Shown here one piece after another: positions 45,532 through 53,861 of a DNA stretch of 64,000 nt. The DNA is from Paracoccus amoyensis (lineage in GTDB: Bacteria > Pseudomonadota > Alphaproteobacteria > Rhodobacterales > Rhodobacteraceae). The notes under the pieces were generated by a model. That model saw only the letters and a program-made list of their open reading frames with translations. It had not been told where the DNA came from and did not search any database. The stretch's first letter is position 1. Each line of letters opens with the position of its first letter. Made by a program: the position numbers and the translations under genes. The stretch is taken from the NCBI RefSeq assembly GCF_014490725.1, contig NZ_JACOQL010000005.1, forward strand, positions 186,001 to 250,000, in the 5' to 3' direction.

Positions 45532-47027
45532 TGACCAGTCACCCCCTCGCAGATCTGGAATTGGGTGCCCGACCACAGGGCCGCAGCCTGCTGACGGCGG
45601 ATTGGGTTCTGGCACAAAGTGATGCAGAACCCGTGTTGTTGAAACATGGTCAGGTGGTGATTGAGGGCGACCGGATCATCTTTGCCGGACATGACTTTCA
45701 GGGCGAGGTCGCGCGCCGAACAGACTTTGGCCACGCACTGATCTCGCCCGGACTGATCGATCTTGACGCACTTTCCGATCTCGACACGACCATACTTGGC
45801 ATCGACCACTACCCGCCCTGGAAGAAGGGCCGCGTCTGGCCGGTATCTTATGTCAACGCCGGTCCCTACGAGATGTATTCACCCGAGGATCTGGCGTTCC
45901 AGAAGCGTTTCGCATTCGGACAGCTGTTGTTGAACGGGATCACCACGGCCGCACCGATCGCCTCGCTGTTCTATCGCGAATGGGGCGAGAGCGTGGCCGA
46001 GTTCGACGCCGCCGCCGATGCCGCAGGTGAGATGGGGTTGCGCGTCTATCTGTCTCCGGCCTTTAGGTCTGGCGGGATGGTGCTGCACGGACCGGGTGAC
46101 ATGCGCGCACATTTCGATGAAGAGCGCGGTTTGTCGGGGCTTGCCGAGGCGGTCGATTACATCGGTCGACAGACGGGCCGCCATGACGGGCTGGTACAGG
46201 GGATGCTCGCGCCCGACCGGGTCGAGACCTCGACCCTTCGGTTGCTGCGCGCGACCATGGACGCAGCCCGGGATCTGGATATGAAGGTGCGCCTGCATAT
46301 GGCGCAGGGCGCGATGGAGGTCGAAACCGTCCGCGCCCTACACGGCACGACCGCGCCCTCGTGGATGGCGGCCGAAGGGCTTCTCTCTGACCGGCTCATC
46401 GCGCCACACGGAACACATGCGACAACGGAAGATCTGGGACATTACGCGCGCAACGGCGTTTCGGTGGTGCATTGCCCGCTAGTCTCGGGCCGGGGCGGCG
46501 GCAGTCTGAACAGTTTTTCTCGGTTGCGTGACATGGGGATCAATATCGCCATGGGCACCGATACAGCACCCGCCGACATGCTGATGAACCTGCTCGTCGG
46601 CCTCATCACCTGCCGGATGAACGACGACGGTCCGGAGCGCATCGCCTGTCGCGATCTGTTCAACGCCGCGACGCTCGGCGGGGCGCGTGCGCTTGGCCGC
46701 GATGATATCGGGCGGATCGCGGCGGGGGCCAAGGCCGATCTGGTCGTATTCCGGCTGGACGACCCGGTCATGGCACCGACAGTCGATCCCGTCACCACGC
46801 TGATCGTCGGTGGTTCGGGCAAGGTGACGGATGCCGTCTTCGTCGATGGCCGTCTCTCCATGCGCGCTGGTGAAGTCGCTGGAATCGACATGGCGACAGC
46901 CCGCGATCGTGCGCAGGAACAATATGACCGGCTGATCGCACAATATCCCGCAAGAACATGGGATCACCCGCCCGTCTCAGAGATTTTCCCTCCTAGCTAT
47001 CCCGTGAAGGAAAGCCAGAATGCTTGA
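45528..47027 (+). CDS. Chlorohydrolase/TrzA-like amidohydrolase lacking the N-terminal HxH motif
   Basis: The protein has 499 residues. It has the amidohydrolase outer beta-sandwich and barrel: ISPGLIDLDALSDLD in the place of the usual GLIDxHxH, RLHMAQGAMEV, LIAPHGTHAT, VVHCPLVSGRG and the late GTDTAPADML Asp. The two N-terminal metal-binding His are replaced by DLDAL. The rest of the His/Asp set is retained. It may use an altered metal site or be a divergent clade within the 'chlorohydrolase family'. It is coupled by ATGA to the previous gene and overlaps the ATPase gene by 8 bp. Confidence 0.85.
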   Translation: MMTSHPLADLELGARPQGRSLLTADWVLAQSDAEPVLLKHGQVVIEGDRIIFAGHDFQGEVARRTDFGHALISPGLIDLDALSDLDTTILGIDHYPPWKKGRVWPVSYVNAGPYEMYSPEDLAFQKRFAFGQLLLNGITTAAPIASLFYREWGESVAEFDAAADAAGEMGLRVYLSPAFRSGGMVLHGPGDMRAHFDEERGLSGLAEAVDYIGRQTGRHDGLVQGMLAPDRVETSTLRLLRATMDAARDLDMKVRLHMAQGAMEVETVRALHGTTAPSWMAAEGLLSDRLIAPHGTHATTEDLGHYARNGVSVVHCPLVSGRGGGSLNSFSRLRDMGINIAMGTDTAPADMLMNLLVGLITCRMNDDGPERIACRDLFNAATLGGARALGRDDIGRIAAGAKADLVVFRLDDPVMAPTVDPVTTLIVGGSGKVTDAVFVDGRLSMRAGEVAGIDMATARDRAQEQYDRLIAQYPARTWDHPPVSEIFPPSYPVKESQNA

Positions 47028-48006
47028 TACAGCCTCACCCTGTCTGGAAGTGCGAAATCTGGTCGTCGAGTTTCCCGGCCGCCACGGAACCCTGACGGCA
47101 TTAAATGATGTCTCCCTTGCGATCCGCAGCGGAGAGATCCTGGGCGTCGTCGGCGAAAGCGGGGCGGGAAAGTCGATGACCGGCGCGGCCATTCTGGGGC
47201 TGCTGGAACGTCCCGGCCAGATCGCAGGAGGCGAAATCCTGCTGTCCGGCCGCCGGATCGACGCATTGAGCGACAGGGAGATGGAAAAGGTCCGTGGTCG
47301 TGAGATCGGAGCGATCTTTCAGGATCCGCTTACCTCACTGAACCCGCTGTTCACGGTCGGCGCGCAACTGTCCGAAACCATTCGCCAGCACATCCCCGGC
47401 AGCAGCCGCACCAAGGCGCGGGCGCGTGCCATCGAGCTTCTGCAAGAAGTCGGTATCCCCGGCCCGCAGGAACGTATCGACCATTTCCCCCACCAGTTTT
47501 CGGGGGGCATGCGGCAGCGCGTCGTCATTGCTCTGGCACTTGCAGCACGCCCCCGCCTGATCATCGCGGACGAACCGACGACTGCGCTAGACGTATCGAT
47601 TCAGGCGCAGATCAGCGGCCTCCTGCGGAAGCTGAGCAAGGAGCACGATACGGCCGTAATGCTGGTCACGCACGACATGGGCGTGATCGCAGAAACCGCT
47701 GATCGCGTTGCGGTGATGTATGCGGGGCGTCTGATCGAGATCGGTCCCGTGGACGAAGTGCTCAAATCCCCGGCGCATCCCTATACTCGCGGGCTGATGG
47801 CTTCGATTCCCGCGCTTGGTGCAAGGGTCGAGCGGTTGCACCAGATTGACGGCTCGATGCCGCGGCTGAACGCCATTCCGCAGGGCTGTGCCTTTAATCC
47901 CCGCTGCAAACAGGCAGGGCCACGCTGTCGGCGCGAGCGCCCGGACCTCATGCCCACCCGAACCGGAGAGGCGGCGTGCTGGCTTTATGAAGGAGGTGTC
48001 GAATGA
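47020..48006 (+). CDS. ABC transporter ATP-binding protein (DppD/OppD type)
   Basis: The protein has 328 residues. Walker A is GESGAGKS, the Q-loop is [13 protein letters not shown], the signature is [15 protein letters not shown], Walker B is [12 protein letters not shown], and the H-loop is [10 protein letters not shown]. The C-terminal oligopeptide-type extension has Cys in [15 protein letters not shown], possibly binding an Fe-S cluster as in DppD. It pairs with the next gene, which it overlaps by 4 bases. Confidence 0.95.
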   Translation: MLDTASPCLEVRNLVVEFPGRHGTLTALNDVSLAIRSGEILGVVGESGAGKSMTGAAILGLLERPGQIAGGEILLSGRRIDALSDREMEKVRGREIGAIFQDPLTSLNPLFTVGAQLSETIRQHIPGSSRTKARARAIELLQEVGIPGPQERIDHFPHQFSGGMRQRVVIALALAARPRLIIADEPTTALDVSIQAQISGLLRKLSKEHDTAVMLVTHDMGVIAETADRVAVMYAGRLIEIGPVDEVLKSPAHPYTRGLMASIPALGARVERLHQIDGSMPRLNAIPQGCAFNPRCKQAGPRCRRERPDLMPTRTGEAACWLYEGGVE

Positions 48007-48965
48007 ACGTGACCGGAGCTGCGGCACTGGAGGTTGATCGGCTGGATCGAGTGTTCGATGTCTCGTCTCCGTTCCTGAACCGGGTGCTGTATCGGCAGGG
48101 ACGGCGTTATCTGCATGCCGTCAACGACGTAAGTTTCACCGTACCTAAAGGCGGGTGTCTCAGTCTGGTAGGTGAGTCTGGTTGCGGCAAATCGACGGTC
48201 GCCCGGCTCGTGACCGGCATCTATCGGCCAAGCGCGGGCGAAATTCGCTTTGCGCCCGGTCGATCCGGCCAACCCTTGTCGGCGCAGATGATCTTTCAGG
48301 ATCCCTATGCCTCCTTGAATCCGAGATGGCGCGTGAAAAACATCATCGCCGAGCCATTGCGCGAACTGAAGCTGCGAGACACCGAAGCTGCGATCAGCGA
48401 CCGCGTCGCAGAATTGCTGACCGTCGTCGGACTGAGCGTCGCCGACGGCGAGAAGTTTCCGCATGAGTTCTCGGGTGGGCAGCGCCAGCGTATCTCGATC
48501 GCCCGCGCCTTGGCATCCGAGCCTGAATTTCTGGTCTGTGACGAGCCGACCAGCGCGCTCGACGTATCGGTACAGGCGCAGATCCTGAATCTGATGCGCC
48601 GTCTGCAGGACGAGCTTGGGTTAACCTATCTGTTCATCAGCCATGACCTTTCGGTCGTGCGTCACATGTCGGACCGTATCGCCGTCATGTATCTGGGGCG
48701 CATCGTCGAGCAGGCAGAGACCGAAGTTCTGTTCGCCGATCCCAAGCATCCCTACACGCGCTTGCTGCTGGAAACGATTCCGGACGTCAACAGTCCGAAC
48801 CGCGACCGCCGCACGGTCGCCGGCGAGGTGCCAAGCCCGCTGGCCCCGCCGTCGGGCTGCACATTTCATCCGCGCTGCCCACTGGCGCAGAACCGCTGCA
48901 AGACCGAACGCCCGGCGCTTGACAGCAAATCCGACGGGGCCAGCGTTGCCTGTCACTTCGCGTAA
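48003..48965 (+). CDS. ABC transporter ATP-binding protein (DppF/OppF type)
   Basis: The second ATPase, 320 residues. It has GESGCGKST, MIFQDPYASLNPR, FSGGQRQRISIARAL, LVCDEPTSALD and ISHDLSVVRHM. The C-terminal extension (GCTFHPRCPLAQNRC) carries the conserved Cys. It completes a DppBCDF-like system with the two permeases and the binding protein encoded next. AAGGAGGTG precedes the ATG. Confidence 0.95.
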   Translation: MNVTGAAALEVDRLDRVFDVSSPFLNRVLYRQGRRYLHAVNDVSFTVPKGGCLSLVGESGCGKSTVARLVTGIYRPSAGEIRFAPGRSGQPLSAQMIFQDPYASLNPRWRVKNIIAEPLRELKLRDTEAAISDRVAELLTVVGLSVADGEKFPHEFSGGQRQRISIARALASEPEFLVCDEPTSALDVSVQAQILNLMRRLQDELGLTYLFISHDLSVVRHMSDRIAVMYLGRIVEQAETEVLFADPKHPYTRLLLETIPDVNSPNRDRRTVAGEVPSPLAPPSGCTFHPRCPLAQNRCKTERPALDSKSDGASVACHFA

Positions 48966-49010
48966 CGGCTTCCGCGCAAAACAATAAAACTCAGCCAACA
49001 GGAGACTTTC

Positions 49011-50576
49011 ATGAAACTTCTCAACACGATGGCCGCCGCACTGGCGCTGTCTGTCAGTGCCGTCGCCGTTTATGCGGAGAACACTGTCAAATGGGGCTCA
49101 AGGGCGGATATATATTCGCTCGATCCCAACTCGATCCCGTCGACTGCCAATCTCGCCTTCCTCAATCACATCTACGAGGGGCTGGTTCGCTATGACAAGG
49201 AGTTCGGACTGGAGCCCGCATTGGCGACCGAATGGGAGTTGATCGAAGGCCCCGTATGGCGCTTCAAGCTGCGCGAGGGCGTCAAGTTCCATGACGGATC
49301 GGATCTGACGGCCGATGATGTGGTGGCCTCATTCCAGCGTGCGGCCGACCCGGCCTCGCCGCTGAAAGGCAACATGCCGCTCTTCAAGGATATCCGTAAG
49401 GTCGACGACTTCACCGTCGAGATCGGCGTGACCACGCCCTCGTCGTTGTTCCTCAACGACATCACCAATATCTTCGTGTTCGATCAGGGCTGGCTTCAGG
49501 CCAACAACACCGAAAAGCCGACTGATTTCGGAGCGGGGGTCGAAGGCTATGCGACCAACAATACCAATGGCACCGGCCCGTTCATTCTGGAGAGCCGCGC
49601 GCCCGACAGCAAGACCGTATTGCTGGCGAATGCCGACTGGTGGGACGAACGACAGCACAATATCGATCGGCTGGAATTCGTGCCGATCAGCAGCGCCGCG
49701 ACCCGGATCGCCGCATTGCTGTCAGGTGAGGTCGATCTGATCGACAGCGCGCCCATGCAAGATCTGGAACGGCTGAAGGCGGATCCATCAATTAACGTCC
49801 AAACCCTGACAGAGTTGCGCACCGTCTTTCTGGCGATGAACCGGCGCGAAACCTTGCCCGATGGTCGGCCGAACCCGTTCAACGATTTGAAGGTCCGTCA
49901 GGCGGTGGAAGCGCTGATCGATCGCGAGCTTATCAATCAGCGCGTCATGCGCGGACTGGCGCGGCCGTCCGGCTCGCTCATCGCGCCTGAAGTTGCGGGT
50001 TATGCCGCATCTCTTGATACATTCGAACCCGCGGATCCAGAAAAAGCCGCAGCGCTTCTGCAAGAAGCCGGCGTCGATTCACTGCGCTTCACCTATACCT
50101 GCATGAGCGACGAAAGCATCAACGAGGAAGACTGGTGTCAGGGGATCGCGAATATGCTGGCCCGCGCCGGGATGCAGGTCGATATCGACATGGGACCGCG
50201 TTCGGTCCAGTCGCCCAAACGCTCGCAGGGCAGAACCGAGATGTTCAACCTCAGCTGGGCAAACGAACCCACGCTGGACGCATTCTCGTTGCTGTCGCAG
50301 GTTCTGGCATCGCCGGATGATGCCTACGGCGTCGCCAACTACGGCGGATGGTCCGTGCCGGAACTGGACGCCCTTGTTAAACAAGCGGCCGAAGCAACTG
50401 ACCCTGCCGAGCGGCTCCAGCTTGAGGAGCAGGCGTTGCGTATCGCCAAGGAGCAGGTCTTGCTGATCCCGTTGCACCAACAGCCAATTGCCTGGGCCAG
50501 CCGCGACCGGGTGGAGAAAATCGATCTGCGCGCCGACAACAAGCCGCGTCACTGGTTTACCACCGTCACCGAATGA
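49011..50576 (+). CDS. ABC transporter substrate-binding protein (SBP family 5)
   Basis: The protein has 521 residues. A Sec signal (MKLLNTMAAALALSVSAVAVYA, cleavage near AYA-EN by rough eye) directs it to the periplasm. The family 5 signature is seen in YEGLVRYDKEFGLEPALATEWEL (split), WRFKLREGVKFHDGSDLTADDVV and GTGPFILE. Family 5 proteins bind peptides, nickel, opines or other amides, so the substrate is open. CAGGAGAC precedes the ATG. A hairpin follows the stop. Confidence 0.93.
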   Translation: MKLLNTMAAALALSVSAVAVYAENTVKWGSRADIYSLDPNSIPSTANLAFLNHIYEGLVRYDKEFGLEPALATEWELIEGPVWRFKLREGVKFHDGSDLTADDVVASFQRAADPASPLKGNMPLFKDIRKVDDFTVEIGVTTPSSLFLNDITNIFVFDQGWLQANNTEKPTDFGAGVEGYATNNTNGTGPFILESRAPDSKTVLLANADWWDERQHNIDRLEFVPISSAATRIAALLSGEVDLIDSAPMQDLERLKADPSINVQTLTELRTVFLAMNRRETLPDGRPNPFNDLKVRQAVEALIDRELINQRVMRGLARPSGSLIAPEVAGYAASLDTFEPADPEKAAALLQEAGVDSLRFTYTCMSDESINEEDWCQGIANMLARAGMQVDIDMGPRSVQSPKRSQGRTEMFNLSWANEPTLDAFSLLSQVLASPDDAYGVANYGGWSVPELDALVKQAAEATDPAERLQLEEQALRIAKEQVLLIPLHQQPIAWASRDRVEKIDLRADNKPRHWFTTVTE

Positions 50577-50587
50577 CCATGACCCGT

Positions 50588-50610
50588 ACGGCGCCCCTTT
50601 CGGGCGCCGT
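50588..50610 (+). terminator. Hairpin between the binding-protein gene and the last amidohydrolase
   Basis: 9-bp arms ACGGCGCCC (50588-50596) and GGGCGCCGT (50602-50610) enclose CTTTC. No T-run follows. It lies 12 bp after the binding-protein stop and may protect that message or attenuate the downstream gene, rather than terminate fully. Confidence 0.55.
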
Positions 50611-50634
50611 CAGCTTGACAGCCTCGAGACAGCC

Positions 50635-52098
50635 ATGACCGCTACCATTTTCCGCCACGCGACCGTTATCCCCGTCGATCCCAAGCGGCGCATCATCGAG
50701 AACGGCGCGGTTCGCGTCGTCGGTGATCGCATTGATCGGGTCGGCGCTGACGCCGAGGTCGCAGTAGAACCCGGCGACCGGATCATCGACTGCCGTCACA
50801 AGATCATTATTCCCGGCCTGATCGACGCGCACGGCCATGCAGGTCATTGCCTGATCCGCAGCATCGCATCCGACCTCACGCCGCAGTGGATGAAAATTGT
50901 CACGCCGATCTATTATCACGCGACGACGCGCGAATTCTGGTATGCGGACGGCCTTGTCTCGGGACTCGAACGGCTGCGGGCGGGGGTGACGACAGGTGTC
51001 AGCATCATCTCGTCCATGCCGCGCAGCGACGATCCGGAATTTGCCGTCAATCATGCGCGCGCCTATGCGCAGATCGGCCTGCGCGAGATCATCTGCACCG
51101 GCCCCGCAGGTTTGCCGTGGCCACGTGACGTGACGCGTTGGGAGACCGGCGAACCCATCCGTCGCAGCATAAGTTTTCCCGAAATGATGGAAGGCGCCGA
51201 GGCCGCAATCCAGACCCTCGATGGCAGCGCCGATGGACGGATCCGCGTCTATCTGACACCGTTTACAATCGTGCCCTCGATCGATCCGTCGAATGTCTCG
51301 ACCCCCGATCAGGCAGTTTCGCTGACGGCCGATGACAGAATGCATGCGCGCGCCGTACGGGAACTGGCGCGCAAACATGGTGTCAGGCTGCATTCTGACG
51401 CCTTTGCGGGCCATATCCGGCTGGCATGGCAGGACAAGGAAAACGCTCTGCTCGGCCCCGACATCCATCTCCAACACTGCTGGGGCATCTCACCTGCCGA
51501 GATCGACATTCTCGCCGAAACCGGCACGCATGTGACCCATGCCCCTCCGGGCCGGTCAACGCCGGTGATCGAGATGGTTGCACGCGGCATCAACGTAGCG
51601 GTGACGACCGACGGTACAGCGCCCAGTCGCCATTTCGACATGCTTCAGACTGCACGTCTCTTTCAGTCGGTACAGCACGTCCTTCGCAATCACGATCGCT
51701 TCTTCTTTCCACCCGGAAAAGTGCTGGAAATGATCACAATCGGCGCCGCGCGCGCGCTTGGGCTTGAGGATGAGATCGGTTCGCTAGAGCCAGGTAAGAA
51801 AGCTGACCTCCTCGTCATTGATCTGAACAAGCCACACCTGACCCCTCGCTGGATGCCGGTTCACAGACTGATCCACCAGTCTTCTGGTGCCGATGTTGAA
51901 ATGGTCATGGTAAACGGCAGCATTCTTCTGGATCAGGGCCGCTCCACAAGGATGGACGAAACTGAAGCTCTCATCTTAGCGCAGCATGAGGCTGACAAAC
52001 TGGTCAGACGCGCTGGCGCGGCTTCCTATATGCACGATCCTGGTTGGGGGCAGCTTTATAGGACTCTCGACGAACCGATCACGCCACCGCAGTTCTGA
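50635..52098 (+). CDS. Amidohydrolase (AtzA/TrzN deaminase-like)
   Basis: The protein has 487 residues. The metal motif HGH is in GLIDAHGHAGHCL, followed by VRLHSDAFAGHI, the IHLQHCWGIS His, VTHAPPGRST and the catalytic Asp in VAVTTDGTAPSRHFD. The barrel and C-terminal LGLEDEIGSLEPGKKADLLVID are typical of the AtzA/TrzA/guanine deaminase group. It is the third amidohydrolase of the island, and its metal site is complete, unlike that of the second. It is the last gene before the broken plasmid fragments. Confidence 0.9.
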   Translation: MTATIFRHATVIPVDPKRRIIENGAVRVVGDRIDRVGADAEVAVEPGDRIIDCRHKIIIPGLIDAHGHAGHCLIRSIASDLTPQWMKIVTPIYYHATTREFWYADGLVSGLERLRAGVTTGVSIISSMPRSDDPEFAVNHARAYAQIGLREIICTGPAGLPWPRDVTRWETGEPIRRSISFPEMMEGAEAAIQTLDGSADGRIRVYLTPFTIVPSIDPSNVSTPDQAVSLTADDRMHARAVRELARKHGVRLHSDAFAGHIRLAWQDKENALLGPDIHLQHCWGISPAEIDILAETGTHVTHAPPGRSTPVIEMVARGINVAVTTDGTAPSRHFDMLQTARLFQSVQHVLRNHDRFFFPPGKVLEMITIGAARALGLEDEIGSLEPGKKADLLVIDLNKPHLTPRWMPVHRLIHQSSGADVEMVMVNGSILLDQGRSTRMDETEALILAQHEADKLVRRAGAASYMHDPGWGQLYRTLDEPITPPQF

Positions 52099-52387
52099 CG
52101 AAAGGCTCCTCCTTGTGATCCTTCTTCAAACTCATGGCCGAAAGCGCCGCCTCAGCATGTCGCGTATCCTGCGGCGCCGCCTAAAAACGTGCCTTGTCCC
52201 GCCCCTCAGGCAGCCGCTGAGCCAAGGGCGCTTCGGGGGTGAACGGGAGTCGGCAATCGATGGAATAGGCATCGCCTTCGAGCGAAAGGCCCGGGAACTG
52301 AGCTAAACGCTCTCCACCAAAGCCGGGCAAGTCCACGGCGGGGCAGGGGCGCACCCGACGCTGCCCACCACGAATTGGTCATGGCCG

Positions 52388-52724
52388 CCCGCAGCGCCTG
52401 CTTCAGATCGTTGGACTGCAGCAATACGGCGAAGCCGGTGATGGTGCGTTCGCCGACCGGCGCGGAGGCAAGCGCGGTCCAGATATGTTCCTTGACCTCC
52501 GGCGTGATCTCGACGGCCTCGCGGCGGAGGATGGCGACGATCCAGTCGGCGGCCCAGGCGCGCTCAGCCGTTTCCTGGATGCGAGACAGCGGCTGCAGCG
52601 ATACGGAGGTCTCGGCAGCATCGGTCAGTTCGCCGCCGAGATCGTGCCAGTCGCCGCCCATCGCCAGAGCGGCGGCGCGGATGCTGCCGCCGAAATCGAA
52701 GGCGAAGACCGCCGACTTCTCTGC
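52388..52724 (-). pseudogene. trbE/virB4-like conjugation ATPase fragment
   Basis: About 112 codons match the middle of TrbE-type conjugal transfer ATPases: AVFAFDFGGSIRAAALAMGG, DWHDLGGELTDAAETSVSLQ, ERAWAADWIVAILRREAVEI, TPEVKEHIWTALASA and GFAVLLQSNDLKQALR. The Walker A part, the N-terminus and the C-terminus are missing, and the frame continues into unrelated sequence on both sides. It is a relic of an integrated conjugative element or plasmid. Confidence 0.72.
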
Positions 52725-52727
52725 TGA

Positions 52728-52905
52728 CCGCGCGGGTCTTCGCGAAGGCGAAGTGATTTTTCGGATCGATGGCCAACGCATGACATCCAGGGATCACATC
52801 GTCGGATATCTCGACGCAGCCGAGACGCCGAATATTCTGATCCGCTATGTCCCGAACGGCAGCGTGGAGAGCGCTGTGACGGTTGCGGTCCCAATCGATC
52901 GCTGA
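52728..52905 (+). pseudogene. PDZ-domain protein C-terminal fragment
   Basis: The last 58 codons of a frame ending at TGA 52903-52905 read AGLREGEVIFRIDGQRMTSR then DHIVGYLDAAETPNILIRYV. This is the second half of a PDZ domain, as at the end of trypsin-like or M50-type proteins. It abuts the trbE fragment on the other strand, marking a recombination junction near 52725. Confidence 0.55.
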
Positions 52906-53173
52906 CACCGGTCTGCGTCTTGTATTTGGTTCGGGGACGGGTGCTTTGGCGCCCCCTGACCACTTTTGGCGCGCGAAGCTTCCCGAGGCTGTGTCTTTAC
53001 CTGGAGGTTTTGATCCATGATGGCCTCCTGCTCGGCCCCCAATCCCATCGCCTCCACGTTCTCGGTGCATGATCGGATCGGGCTTAGCGCCGAGCTCCGC
53101 TGTCTCGAAGAGGTGGTGTGATGGTCCGCCGCGGAACGCGAGATCACCGGCAGGCACAGGCCTGCCCCAACCC

Positions 53174-53347
53174 TCAAGCCTTCACTGTCAGGGTCTCGCC
53201 GCGGGTGTCCGCGAGCTCAAGGTCGCGGTTTCCGGAGCCGAACTTACCCAGCGGCAGGGCTTGGAGCGTGGCTTCGGTAATATAGACGGCACCGTTAAGG
53301 ATCTCGCCGCGGGTAGGGTCAAGGAAGAAAGGCCAGTCACGGCTCTT
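53174..53347 (-). pseudogene. C-terminal fragment of a plasmid-type conserved protein
   Basis: About 57 codons between stops encode DWPFFLDPTRGEILNGAVYI then ATLQALPLGKFGSGNRDLEL and end in ADTRGETLTVKA. The regular sequence and codon use suggest the end of a real protein, possibly a plasmid-borne conserved hypothetical. I cannot name the family. The 5' end is cut off at 53347. Confidence 0.4.
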
Positions 53348-53442
53348 CTATGTTCGAGACCGATTTTGGCTCATTTAAGAGTGTCCAGAAAGGGATATTA
53401 TCTCTTTCTATACAAGGACTTCGAGTGAGTGTTGGTCTCGGT

Positions 53443-53462
53443 GGTTGCGGGTCCCCGCAACC
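53443..53462. repeat. Short perfect inverted repeat
   Basis: GGTTGCGGG (53443-53451) and CCCGCAACC (53454-53462) form a near-continuous palindrome, followed by AAAAAA. It may be a terminator relic or an attachment/recombination site. The surrounding 53348-53861 shows no convincing gene. Confidence 0.45.
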
Positions 53463-53861
53463 AAAAAATCCACTAAAATCAAATAGATGTGATTGCGGTA
53501 TCACCATACCACCGGTCAATCGCGCGTCTATATCAACGCCACATCAACACCGAACACCAAAAACTGCAACGGCAGGCATATACCGGAAGCCGGAGGCACT
53601 GGCCGACAAAAATGCCGCGATGAGAGTCGGAGCAACGCTATCGTTCAAACGAATCTCGCGTCGGATCACTCCTCAGATCGGTCCCAGCCACGATAGCACT
53701 CCACCGCGCGATTCGTCGCAGCAACATGCACGAGCGCGCAAAGGCGGGCGCAGGCCAGTGCGTCCCGGCATCGCATGGCGTCCCGGATACTGTTCATCCC
53801 CACCTGAACGCTGTATAAACGACCGCGATTGTAGGTTTTTTGATTTCGAGTCGGAGGCGCG

